A stretch of 18,296 nt of DNA from positions 1 to 18,296 of the forward strand of contig JBAZCN010000055.1 in assembly GCA_041655035.1 (NCBI GenBank), read 5' to 3'. A program made the translations under genes and the position numbers. Below the pieces are notes generated by a model that was given only the letters and a program-made list of their open reading frames with translations, was not told the DNA's origin and ran no database searches. Numbering within the stretch: the first letter of the stretch is position 1; each line of letters starts with the position of its first letter. The DNA is from NAT127 sp041655035 (lineage in GTDB: Bacteria > Pseudomonadota > Gammaproteobacteria > Pseudomonadales > Porticoccaceae). Positions 1 to 5,933 of this stretch are shown in pieces.

Positions 1-190
1 TGGTCCGGGACAGTGCCGTCAGGGCGGTGCGCCGGTAGCGGTTGTCGCGGTGACGCCGGATCAGCCACAGGGCGACGGCGGCGGTGGCGAGAAGGGTCGC
101 TGCGGCCAACACCCACCAGCCAGGAGCCAAAGGCCAGAAACCTGGCGGTGGCGGTGGGTGGATATCGCGCAGTTGATCGAGTGGATTCAC
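1..190 (-). CDS. DUF4381 domain membrane protein (partial, 5' end only)
   Basis: Only the first 63 codons lie in the window; the gene runs off the left edge. It starts at a GTG (190-188) that overlaps the DUF58 stop codon as GTGA, so the two are translationally coupled. The start reads MNPLDQLRDIHPPPPPGFW, then a hydrophobic segment at about residues 21-43, then a basic stretch (RRHRDNRYRR). This short N-terminus, one membrane helix and arginine-rich cytoplasmic face fit DUF4381. That family usually sits third in operons ordered MoxR - DUF58 - DUF4381 - VWA proteins (Bat-like clusters). The family's function is unknown. The assignment rests on context plus the visible N-terminus. Confidence 0.8.
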   Translation of the reverse strand, partial: MNPLDQLRDIHPPPPPGFWPLAPGWWVLAAATLLATAAVALWLIRRHRDNRYRRTALTALSRT

Positions 191-1155
191 GGCGCGTCTT
201 TTCCCTTGTGCCCCCTGCCGCGGCGGGCGGAAAAGGCGCGGTGCAGCACCGGCAGCACCGGGCGGTCGGTGGCAAAGCTCAATACCGGCAGGGCGAGGCG
301 TCGGCCGAGCCGGGTCAGCTCGCTCTGGCGCTGGCGAAACAGATTGCTGAAATGCTCGCGTGTTTTGGGGTTGCGGCTGTCGATGAAGCGTTTTTCGCGG
401 TCGTCGCTTACGGCGTAGAGGGCGGGAGGAGGCAGGTCCATTTCCAGGGGATCGACCACCTGGCACAAGGTCAGGTCGCAGTGCCTGGCGAGCTGGAACA
501 GATGTTTTTCACAGTCGTCGTCGAGATCGTGGAAGTCGCTGATAATCGCCAGGGTGGCGCCGGGTGTCGCCACTCTGCGGCATTCCTCGATGATCGCGGA
601 AAGGCGCAGGTGGTCGGCGGTGCCCTGCGCGGCGACCAGTGAGGCCGATGCGTCGCCGAGATGCTGGATCAGGCTCAGCACGCCGTGGCGGCTTTTGTGG
701 CTGCGGCTGTCCCACTGTTTGTCGGGGCTGTACACCAGTCCGCCGACCCGGTCGCCGGCGGCCGCTCCGGCCCAGGCGAGGAGCGCGGCGATATCGCAGG
801 CGACCATGGATTTGAGCCGCTGGCTGCCGAACAGCATCGGGCCGCGCAGGTCCACGGCGATCAGCACCGGGCGCTCCCGCTCCTCGCGGAACACTTTGGT
901 GTGGGTGGTGGCGGTGCGCGCGGTGACCCGCCAGTCGATGCTGCGTACATCGTCGCTGGCCTGGTAGGGCCTGGCTTCATCGAACTCCATGCCCCGGCCG
1001 CGAAAGCGCGAGCGATAGCCGCCGTTTCTGCCGGCCAGCGCCTGGCGGCGGGGGAACAGGGCGAAGTCCCCGGCGTGGTGGCGGAGGCGGATCAGCTCGG
1101 CGCGGTCGGGCACGGCGATTCCGGTGAGCGGATGGGCGGCGACGATATCGGTCAC
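187..1155 (-). CDS. DUF58 domain-containing protein
   Basis: A protein of 322 aa with no signal peptide or clear membrane helix. The diagnostic DUF58 core is visible: RGMEFDEARPYQASDDVRSI followed by DWRVTARTATTHTKVFREER (about residues 53-93), with a VWA-like fold after it (IAVDLRGPMLFG and later LAIISDFHDLDDD). DUF58 proteins are partners of MoxR-type AAA ATPases and are thought to help mature or insert envelope or VWA-containing complexes; the biochemical role is not settled. The start is GTG at 1155, with a GAGG about 9 nt upstream. It lies 16 nt downstream of moxR and its stop overlaps the next gene's start, so this is an operon. Product naming is secure; function is not. Confidence 0.9.
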   Translation of the reverse strand: MTDIVAAHPLTGIAVPDRAELIRLRHHAGDFALFPRRQALAGRNGGYRSRFRGRGMEFDEARPYQASDDVRSIDWRVTARTATTHTKVFREERERPVLIAVDLRGPMLFGSQRLKSMVACDIAALLAWAGAAAGDRVGGLVYSPDKQWDSRSHKSRHGVLSLIQHLGDASASLVAAQGTADHLRLSAIIEECRRVATPGATLAIISDFHDLDDDCEKHLFQLARHCDLTLCQVVDPLEMDLPPPALYAVSDDREKRFIDSRNPKTREHFSNLFRQRQSELTRLGRRLALPVLSFATDRPVLPVLHRAFSARRGRGHKGKDAP

Positions 1156-1171
1156 GACGGTTCGCCTCGGC

Positions 1172-2131
1172 TCAGGCGCTCGGCACCAGGTTGACCAGGC
1201 TGTCGATCACCTGGTCGGTGTCGATGCCGTTGGCCTCCGCCTCGAAGCTGAGAATCAGCCGGTGGCGCAGCACGTCGTTGACCACGGCGCGGATATCGTC
1301 CGGGGTGACGAAGTCGCGGCCGTCGAGCCAGGCCTGGGCGCGGCTGCAGCGGTCGAGGGCGATGGTGGCCCGCGGACTGGCGCCATAATCCAGCCAGTGC
1401 TTGAGTTCCTTGCTGTAGTTGTCGGGGCTGCGGGTGGCTAGCACCAGCTGGATCAGGTATTCCTCGACATTGTCGGCCATGTGCACGCTCATGGCTTCGC
1501 GGCGCGCGGCGAAAATGGTCTCCTGGCTGAGGCGCGGGGGCGGCGGCGTGACCGCGCCGCTGGCTTCCTGGCGGGAGAGCCGCAGAATCTGGCGTTCGCT
1601 GTCGACCCCGGGGTAGCCCACCAGCACGTGCATCAGGAAGCGGTCCATCTGGGCTTCGGGCAACGGGTAGGTGCCCTCCTGCTCGATGGGGTTCTGGGTG
1701 GCCATCACCATGAACAGCGAGGGCAGCGGATAGGTGGTGGAGCCGACACTGATCTGGTGCTCGGCCATGGCCTCCAGCAGCGCCGACTGGACCTTGGCCG
1801 GGGCGCGGTTTACCTCGTCTGCCAATACCAGGTTGTGGAACAGCGGGCCGCGCTGGAAGCTGAAGGTGCCTTCCTGGGGGCGGTAGATGTCGCTGCCGGT
1901 GATATCGGCGGGCAGCAGGTCGGGGGTGAACTGGATGCGCTGAAAATCCGCTTCGATACCTTCCGCCAAGGTCTTGATGGCCTTGGTCTTGGCGAGCCCC
2001 GGCGCGCCTTCCACCAGCAGGTGGCCATCGGCGAGCAGCGCCACCAGTAGCCGCTGGGTGAGGTGGGGCTGACCGACGATATGAGCGTTCAGGTGCTCAT
2101 GGAGACTGAGGAACTGATTTTGTACGGACAT
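1172..2131 (-). CDS. MoxR-family AAA+ ATPase
   Basis: A 319-aa AAA_3 ATPase. Walker A is GAPGLAKT (about 42-49), Walker B is LVLADEVNRAP (acidic pair at about 105-106) and a sensor-1-like MVMATQNP follows at about 141-148. MoxR ATPases act as chaperones for metallo-enzyme or VWA-protein maturation, and this one heads the classic moxR-DUF58-DUF4381 operon. Two ATGs are possible, at 2137 and 2131. I prefer 2131 because an AAGG lies 8 nt upstream of it but only 2 nt from the earlier ATG; the longer form adds two residues. The gene is first in the operon and faces away from the gene-poor region 2138-2687, so its promoter should lie there, but I see no convincing sigma-70 match. Confidence 0.93.
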   Translation of the reverse strand: MSVQNQFLSLHEHLNAHIVGQPHLTQRLLVALLADGHLLVEGAPGLAKTKAIKTLAEGIEADFQRIQFTPDLLPADITGSDIYRPQEGTFSFQRGPLFHNLVLADEVNRAPAKVQSALLEAMAEHQISVGSTTYPLPSLFMVMATQNPIEQEGTYPLPEAQMDRFLMHVLVGYPGVDSERQILRLSRQEASGAVTPPPPRLSQETIFAARREAMSVHMADNVEEYLIQLVLATRSPDNYSKELKHWLDYGASPRATIALDRCSRAQAWLDGRDFVTPDDIRAVVNDVLRHRLILSFEAEANGIDTDQVIDSLVNLVPSA

Positions 2132-2137
2132 AAACAT

Positions 2138-2469
2138 CGCCTTGATGGTACGCGCAAAACATAGCGGGGGAGTGTAATGCTTCTGATTGGCTGGGACAAA
2201 AAATGCTGTTCGACTGTTTTTGATCGAGTCTCAGCGCTTCGCTCGGCCCTGTGGTCACTGTCAACCGATGCGCTATCCCCTGTAAGTCGAGGGTGTAGAC
2301 CTACAGTGAATGAGAACGGCTGTTACTTTATTGATGAAGGGGGAGATGCGCAAGTTGTGTGCTGTCTCCACGCCGGCGCCGGGCAATTGAAGAAGGGCGA
2401 GGACTGCGCTACGTTCAAACCGGTCGATCGGCATCAGCCTGCTGGATATCGATTGTTCGCGGATAGGCG
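2138..2469. other. Gene-poor intergenic stretch, possibly with degraded coding sequence
   Basis: No convincing gene is visible. The sequence is less GC-rich than its surroundings. An imperfect dyad, CTGTAAGTC - 9 nt - GACCTACAG (2280-2306, 8 of 9 positions paired), lies near the middle. Downstream, short peptide stretches in shifting plus-strand frames loosely recall a MerR-type N-terminus: an ATG-AAG-led stretch near 2334, LRY-like codons near 2404 and AGYRLF near 2441-2458. The frames are broken and the spacing is wrong, so this could be chance. The moxR promoter must also lie here. Confidence 0.4.
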
Positions 2470-2545
2470 ATAGGGTGCGCTGACGCGGAAAGCGCACCGC
2501 CCCGATCGATCCCGCAGGTGCGCTTTCCGCGTCAGCGCACCCTAT
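2470..2545. repeat. Perfect 29-bp inverted repeat (REP-like palindromic element)
   Basis: The left arm 2470-2498 begins ATAGGGTGCGCTGACGC and its exact reverse complement occupies 2517-2545, separated by an 18-nt loop containing GATCGATC. Each arm also contains its own near-palindrome (GGTGCGCTnnnGCG...AGCGCACC), so it can fold in more than one way. There is no T-run after either arm, so it is not a standard intrinsic terminator, although a hairpin this stable could stop transcription or protect the 3' end of the SDR transcript. Arms with GGTGCGC / GCGCACCCTA recall short repeats common between genes in proteobacterial genomes. No second copy is present in this window. Confidence 0.85.
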
Positions 2546-2687
2546 GGAAAAGTGCCGGCAGCGAGGGGTATCACCAGGCACCCTGACGGACTGGATCACC
2601 TGGTTCAAACACTGGGGCGAGGATAGCGTCATGAGCGAGATCCACCACCCCCCGGTTCAGAACGCCCAGGGCCAGCTCAGGCGCCCG
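2546..2687. other. Spacer between the inverted repeat and the SDR gene
   Basis: I see no gene I can support. On the minus strand the SDR reading frame continues for 38 codons past its TGA (2690-2688) to a second stop at 2573-2571, encoding RAPELALGVLNRGVVDLA and onward with codon use similar to real genes. This may be a fossil of a longer protein or chance in GC-rich DNA. A plus-strand 65-codon ORF from 2544 starts inside the inverted repeat, has no ribosome binding site and overlaps the SDR 3' end. Confidence 0.4.
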
Positions 2688-3428
2688 TCAACCGATTCGC
2701 CATCCGCCATTGATGGGAATGACCGCGCCGGTCACGAATGAGCCGGCCTCGGAGGCGAGCCACAACACCGCGCCGGCAATGTCGGCCGGGGTGCCGGCGC
2801 GGCCAAGGGGTGTGGCGGCGACGATTTCTGCGACCCGCTCCTGTGGCCAGGTGCCGGTGAAGGCCGTATCGGCGATAAGGCCCGGCGCGATGGCGTTGGC
2901 GGTGATGCCCCGGGGCGCGAGTTCGCGGGCGAGCGCGTAGGTCAGGCCCTGCACTCCCGCCTTGGCGGCTGAATAGGCGAGGCCGCCCGGTTGTGTGCCG
3001 CCGGTCTGCGCGCCGATCGAACTGATGTTGATGATGCGGCCTCCCGGGCTGGTCAGCAGTGGGGCGACCGCGTGGGCCATGAGAAAGCTGCCCTTGAGAT
3101 TGGTGTCCAGCACCGCGTCCCAGTTCGCCTCGGCGTTGTCCGGTGATGAAGCGAGGCTGACGCCGCGCATGAAGCCGCCGGCGGCGTTGACCAGCAGGTC
3201 GAGGCTGTCGATGCCGTCGATCGCCGCCGCCACGTCACGCCGGCAACTGACATCGGCACACCGCCATGATGCCGATGTGCCGAGGGCGTGGCAGGCGGCT
3301 CTCAGACGCTCTTCGCTGCGGGCGACCAGCAACACCCGGTAGCCACTGGCGACCAGCGCCTCGGCGATGCCAAAACCGATGCCGCAGGAACCTCCTGTTA
3401 TGAGTGCTTGTGGTGTTTGCTCGGTCAT
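2688..3428 (-). CDS. SDR family NAD(P)-dependent oxidoreductase (FabG-like)
   Basis: A 246-aa classical short-chain dehydrogenase. The cofactor motif TGGSCGIG is at 11-18, the structural NAAG (variant of NNAG) at 81-84, Asn110, Ser136/137 in INISSIG, and Tyr152/Lys156 in YSAAK, so the Asn-Ser-Tyr-Lys tetrad is intact. The C-terminal GAVIPINGGW is typical of FabG-like enzymes. It reduces a keto group or oxidises an alcohol with NAD(P)H; the substrate cannot be told from sequence. The start is ATG 3428 with an AGAGG about 9 nt upstream. It stands alone between the gene-poor stretch and divergent pyrD. It is unlikely to be the fatty-acid FabG, which would normally sit in a fab cluster. Confidence 0.9.
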   Translation of the reverse strand: MTEQTPQALITGGSCGIGFGIAEALVASGYRVLLVARSEERLRAACHALGTSASWRCADVSCRRDVAAAIDGIDSLDLLVNAAGGFMRGVSLASSPDNAEANWDAVLDTNLKGSFLMAHAVAPLLTSPGGRIINISSIGAQTGGTQPGGLAYSAAKAGVQGLTYALARELAPRGITANAIAPGLIADTAFTGTWPQERVAEIVAATPLGRAGTPADIAGAVLWLASEAGSFVTGAVIPINGGWRIG

Positions 3429-3520
3429 TGGTGAGGCCTCTGTTACTGTTCCGTTACGGCTCCCGAGCCCCGCACAGGGCCGGCGAGCACGGCCCCGCCC
3501 GGCCAGGGGGAGACGCTATC

Positions 3521-3549
3521 GAGCTGGCTCTTGTCAGCCCTGCCAGCTC
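3521..3549. repeat. 8-bp inverted repeat in the SDR/pyrD divergent region
   Basis: GAGCTGGC (3521-3528) pairs perfectly with GCCAGCTC (3542-3549) across a 13-nt loop. It lies in the 271-bp divergent region, about 150 bp upstream of pyrD and 93 bp upstream of the SDR start. It could be an operator or a 5'-leader hairpin. On the plus strand it is followed by CCGTTTCT, which is too weak for a confident terminator. The rest of 3429-3699 shows no clear promoter; a TATATA lies near 3569. Confidence 0.45.
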
Positions 3550-3699
3550 CCGTTTCTACCGCTCAGGACTATATAGCAGTGAAAGCGGGCGAGCCATAGA
3601 GGCCCGGGTCGCAAGGACATGTTGCTTGCGCCTTGCGGATGACTTGATTTCGGCCATCCAGTATCCTTGCCGTCGATTTCGCTGACCGTGACCGAGACC

Positions 3700-4719
3700 A
3701 TGTATCCACTACTGCGCAAGGCGCTGTTCGCGCTGCCGCCGGAAACCTCACACGAACTCTCCCTCGATCTGCTGGGCGCCGCCGAACGCCTGCGCTTGCT
3801 GGCGCTCGCTGCCCCGCCTGTGGCGGATCGGCCGGTGGAGGTCATGGGGTTGCGCTTCGCAAATCCGCTGGGCCTTGCCGCCGGGCTCGACAAGAATGGC
3901 GATTATTTCAATGCCCTCGGGGCGCTCGGCTTTGGCTTTGTCGAAATCGGCACGGTGACGCCGCGGCCGCAGGCCGGTAATCCACGGCCGCGGCTGTTCC
4001 GCCTGGTAGCGCAGGAAGCCATCATCAATCGCATGGGTTTCAATAACCTGGGGGTCGATCATCTGGTCGAACAGGTCGGCAAGCGTCGCTACCAGGGCGT
4101 GCTCGGCATCAATATCGGCAAGAATGCCGACACTCCGCTGGAGCGGGCGGTGGACGACTACCTGGCGGGCATGGTCAAGGTCTATCCCCACGCCGATTAC
4201 ATCGCCGTCAATATTTCCTCGCCGAATACGCCTGGTCTGCGCAGCCTCCAGTTTGGCGACACCCTGGCGCAGCTGTTGGCGTCCTTGAAGGCGATGCAGC
4301 TGCGGCTGGCGGGTGAATACGGGCGCCAGGTGCCGCTGGCGGTGAAAATCGCTCCGGACATGGACGAGGCCGAGGTGCGGGCCACCGCCCGGGTGCTGCT
4401 GGACCAGGGGGTGGATGGCGTTATTGCCACCAACACCACGCTGGGGCGGGATGGCGTGGAGCACTTGCCGCTGGCGGCGGAGGCGGGGGGGCTGAGCGGC
4501 GCACCGGTGAGGGACAAGTCCACGGCGGTGATCGCGATCCTGGCGGATGAACTGGCGGGACGATTGCCGATTATCGGTGTCGGCGGTATCTGCTCGGGCG
4601 CCGACGCGGTGGCGAAAATCCGTGCCGGAGCAAGCCTGGTGCAGATCTACAGCGGGTTTATCTATCGCGGTCCGGGGCTGGTGAGGGAAATCGTGAACGC
4701 CTTGCGGAGCAAGGGGTGA
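3700..4719 (+). CDS. pyrD: Dihydroorotate dehydrogenase (quinone), class 2
   Basis: Oxidises dihydroorotate to orotate in pyrimidine synthesis, passing electrons through FMN to the quinone pool at the inner membrane. The 339-aa length matches the E. coli enzyme (336). The N-terminus MYPLLRKALFALPPETSHEL is the amphipathic membrane-binding extension that marks class 2. FMN and substrate motifs are present: NPLGLAAGLDKNG (about 55-67), GTVTPRPQAGNPRPRLFR, INRMGFNN and NISSPNTPGLRSLQ with the catalytic base Ser at about 174 (class 2 uses Ser where class 1 uses Cys). The C-terminal IIGVGGICSG and YSGFIYRGP bind the FMN phosphate. I chose ATG 3700 over an in-frame codon at 3667 because the family begins at this MYP. 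It stands alone and converges on bfd. Confidence 0.97.
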   Translation: MYPLLRKALFALPPETSHELSLDLLGAAERLRLLALAAPPVADRPVEVMGLRFANPLGLAAGLDKNGDYFNALGALGFGFVEIGTVTPRPQAGNPRPRLFRLVAQEAIINRMGFNNLGVDHLVEQVGKRRYQGVLGINIGKNADTPLERAVDDYLAGMVKVYPHADYIAVNISSPNTPGLRSLQFGDTLAQLLASLKAMQLRLAGEYGRQVPLAVKIAPDMDEAEVRATARVLLDQGVDGVIATNTTLGRDGVEHLPLAAEAGGLSGAPVRDKSTAVIAILADELAGRLPIIGVGGICSGADAVAKIRAGASLVQIYSGFIYRGPGLVREIVNALRSKG

Positions 4720-4786
4720 TTGCCAGTGCTATGCGCGAGGCAAATCGTGGTGCAGGCCTGGCCGGGGCGTTGGGCCGGCCCGTTTG

Positions 4787-5026
4787 TCAGCCGGCGCGGC
4801 GGACCGGGGCCCACAGCTGGATGACATTGTCCTCGCCGCCCCTGTTTTCCGCAACGAGGCTGCGCTGCAATGCGTCGTCGATCACTTCCAGGGCGGTGTC
4901 CTTGCAGGTACCACAGCACATGCCCACTTCCAGCCGATCCTGGATTTCATCATAGGTGACGGCGCCGTTCATGACTTCACGGCGGATATGCTTTTGGGTA
5001 ACTCCCCTGCAAAGGCAAACATACAT
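4787..5026 (-). CDS. bfd: Bacterioferritin-associated ferredoxin
   Basis: A 79-aa [2Fe-2S] protein that docks on bacterioferritin and donates electrons to its heme so stored Fe(III) can be released as Fe(II). The four cluster ligands are at the family positions: Cys4 and Cys6 (MYVCLCRGVT) and Cys38 and Cys41 (GMCCGTC). The helical [2Fe-2S]-BFD domain ends around residue 55, and the tail to 79 is longer than usual and not recognisable. I chose ATG 5026 because the family starts MYVCLC; an upstream TTG at 5035 would add three residues. It is divergent from bfr, its protein partner, and its promoter contains a Fur-box-like site, which fits induction under iron starvation. Confidence 0.95.
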   Translation of the reverse strand: MYVCLCRGVTQKHIRREVMNGAVTYDEIQDRLEVGMCCGTCKDTALEVIDDALQRSLVAENRGGEDNVIQLWAPVRRAG

Positions 5027-5058
5027 GGCTGGCAACCAGTCTCGAAGGAATGACGCTG

Positions 5059-5087
5059 ATCTTAATAAGAACCATTGTTAATTGCAA
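5059..5087 (-). promoter_or_regulatory. Predicted bfd promoter (sigma-70 type)
   Basis: On the minus strand, TTGCAA (5087-5082) and TAAGAT (5064-5059) are separated by exactly 17 nt. The predicted transcription start is about 5052, giving a short leader to ATG 5026. The spacer is almost wholly occupied by the Fur-box-like site at 5064-5082. Confidence 0.6.
5064..5082. promoter_or_regulatory. Fur-box-like operator
   Basis: AATAAGAACCATTGTTAAT matches the 19-bp Fur consensus (AATGATAAT-N-ATTATCATT) at 12 of 18 informative positions and lies between the -35 and -10 elements of the predicted bfd promoter. Iron-loaded Fur bound here would block bfd. This is an inspection match without a scored matrix, but location and gene function agree. 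Confidence 0.55.
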
Positions 5088-5179
5088 CTATTAAAAGCTC
5101 TCAGTATTTTTACAGGAATAACAAGGGCTTATTGGTGAATTTTGTTGAGTTGTCCATGGCTAACCGTACACGCCTTGGC

Positions 5180-5185
5180 TACAAT
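5180..5185 (+). promoter_or_regulatory. Possible -10 element of bfr
   Basis: TACAAT lies 29 nt upstream of the GTG start of bfr. The -35 region at 17 nt spacing (TGGCTA) is poor, so this would be a weak or activator-dependent promoter. The predicted transcript would begin close to 5192, leaving about 23 nt of leader that includes the AGGGAG ribosome binding site. Confidence 0.35.
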
Positions 5186-5214
5186 AAGCACAAATGAACC
5201 CCAGGGAGATTAAC

Positions 5215-5679
5215 GTGAAAGGTGACGCAAGGGTGATTGCCTATCTCAACGAGGCGCTGAAGAACGAATTGACCGCCATCAATCAGTATTTTCTGCATGC
5301 CAGGATGTTCGAGCACTGGGGGCTTTCCAAGCTCAAGGAAAAGGAGTACGAAGAGTCCATCGACGAAATGAAGCACGCCGATATGCTCATCAAGCGAATC
5401 CTGTTTCTGGAAGGGCTGCCCAATCTTCAGGATCTCGGCAAGCTGTTGATCGGCGAAGATGTCAGGGAGGCGCTCGAGTGCGACCTGAAGCTGGAGAATC
5501 TGGCCATCCCGCCGCTGCGGGAAGCCATCGCTTATTGCGAAAGCGTGTCCGACTATGTCTCCCGCGAAGTCTTTTCCCATATCCTGGAGAGCGAGGAAGA
5601 ACATGTCGACTGGCTGGAAACGCAACTGGAACTGATCGACCGCATCGGCATCCAGAATTATCAGCAATCCATGATTTGA
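5215..5679 (+). CDS. bfr: Bacterioferritin
   Basis: A heme-containing 24-mer that oxidises and stores iron in the cytoplasm. It has 154 aa, against 158 in E. coli Bfr. The true start is GTG 5215: it gives the family start MKGDARVIAYLNEALKNEL and has AGGGAG 6 nt upstream; an in-frame ATG at 5194 would add seven unconserved residues. The heme ligand Met52 is present (IDEMKHAD), as are all ferroxidase ligands: Glu18, Glu51, His54, Glu94, Glu127 and His130 (SEEEHVDW). It is therefore a heme-binding, catalytically complete Bfr rather than a heme-free paralogue. It is divergent from bfd and followed by a hairpin at 5768-5820. Confidence 0.97.
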   Translation: MKGDARVIAYLNEALKNELTAINQYFLHARMFEHWGLSKLKEKEYEESIDEMKHADMLIKRILFLEGLPNLQDLGKLLIGEDVREALECDLKLENLAIPPLREAIAYCESVSDYVSREVFSHILESEEEHVDWLETQLELIDRIGIQNYQQSMI

Positions 5680-5767
5680 TAGTTTCTTGTATAGCTATTT
5701 GATGATTGCTCTTCTTGATGACTGTTCTTCAGGTTTCCCTTATAACGTTTTGATATTATAAGATTTC

Positions 5768-5820
5768 CCGGGTCGTGCAGGCGAGGTTGTGATTGGCGGC
5801 GTCGCCTGCACGGCACCGGG
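5768..5820. terminator. Hairpin between convergent bfr and mnmC (possible bidirectional terminator)
   Basis: CGTGCAGGCGA (5774-5784) pairs perfectly with TCGCCTGCACG (5802-5812) around a 17-nt loop, and CCCGG/CCGGG (5768-5772 with 5816-5820) can extend the stem across a small internal loop. It lies between bfr (ending 5679) and mnmC (ending 5934), which converge. Neither side has a strong T-run, so it may work with Rho or simply end-protect transcripts. The rest of 5680-5933 shows only AT-rich sequence next to bfr. Confidence 0.5.
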
Positions 5821-5933
5821 CTCTTCTGTATCCCCGCCCGCGGTTTCCGGGGTGCGCTTCGTTCCCCGCACAGCCTATGCCTTTTGGCTGTAAGTACGCT
5901 TCCACAAGGCGCGGTAGGTCATTGCCAGCGAAT

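Noticed and set aside
2544..2741. 65-codon plus-strand open frame beginning inside the inverted repeat
   Set aside because: No ribosome binding site, overlaps the SDR 3' end antisense, and its last part is simply the complement of the SDR gene.
4760..4780. GGCCGG/CCGGCC hairpin between convergent pyrD and bfd
   Set aside because: Only a six-base stem with no T-run; such pairs are expected by chance in GC-rich DNA, so I do not call a terminator.
5875..5933. Minus-strand codons past the mnmC stop reading LAMTYRALWKRTYSQKA in another frame
   Set aside because: Too short to be a domain and joined only to a shadow frame; the MnmC C-terminus LKRNRPAAAGG ends normally before it.
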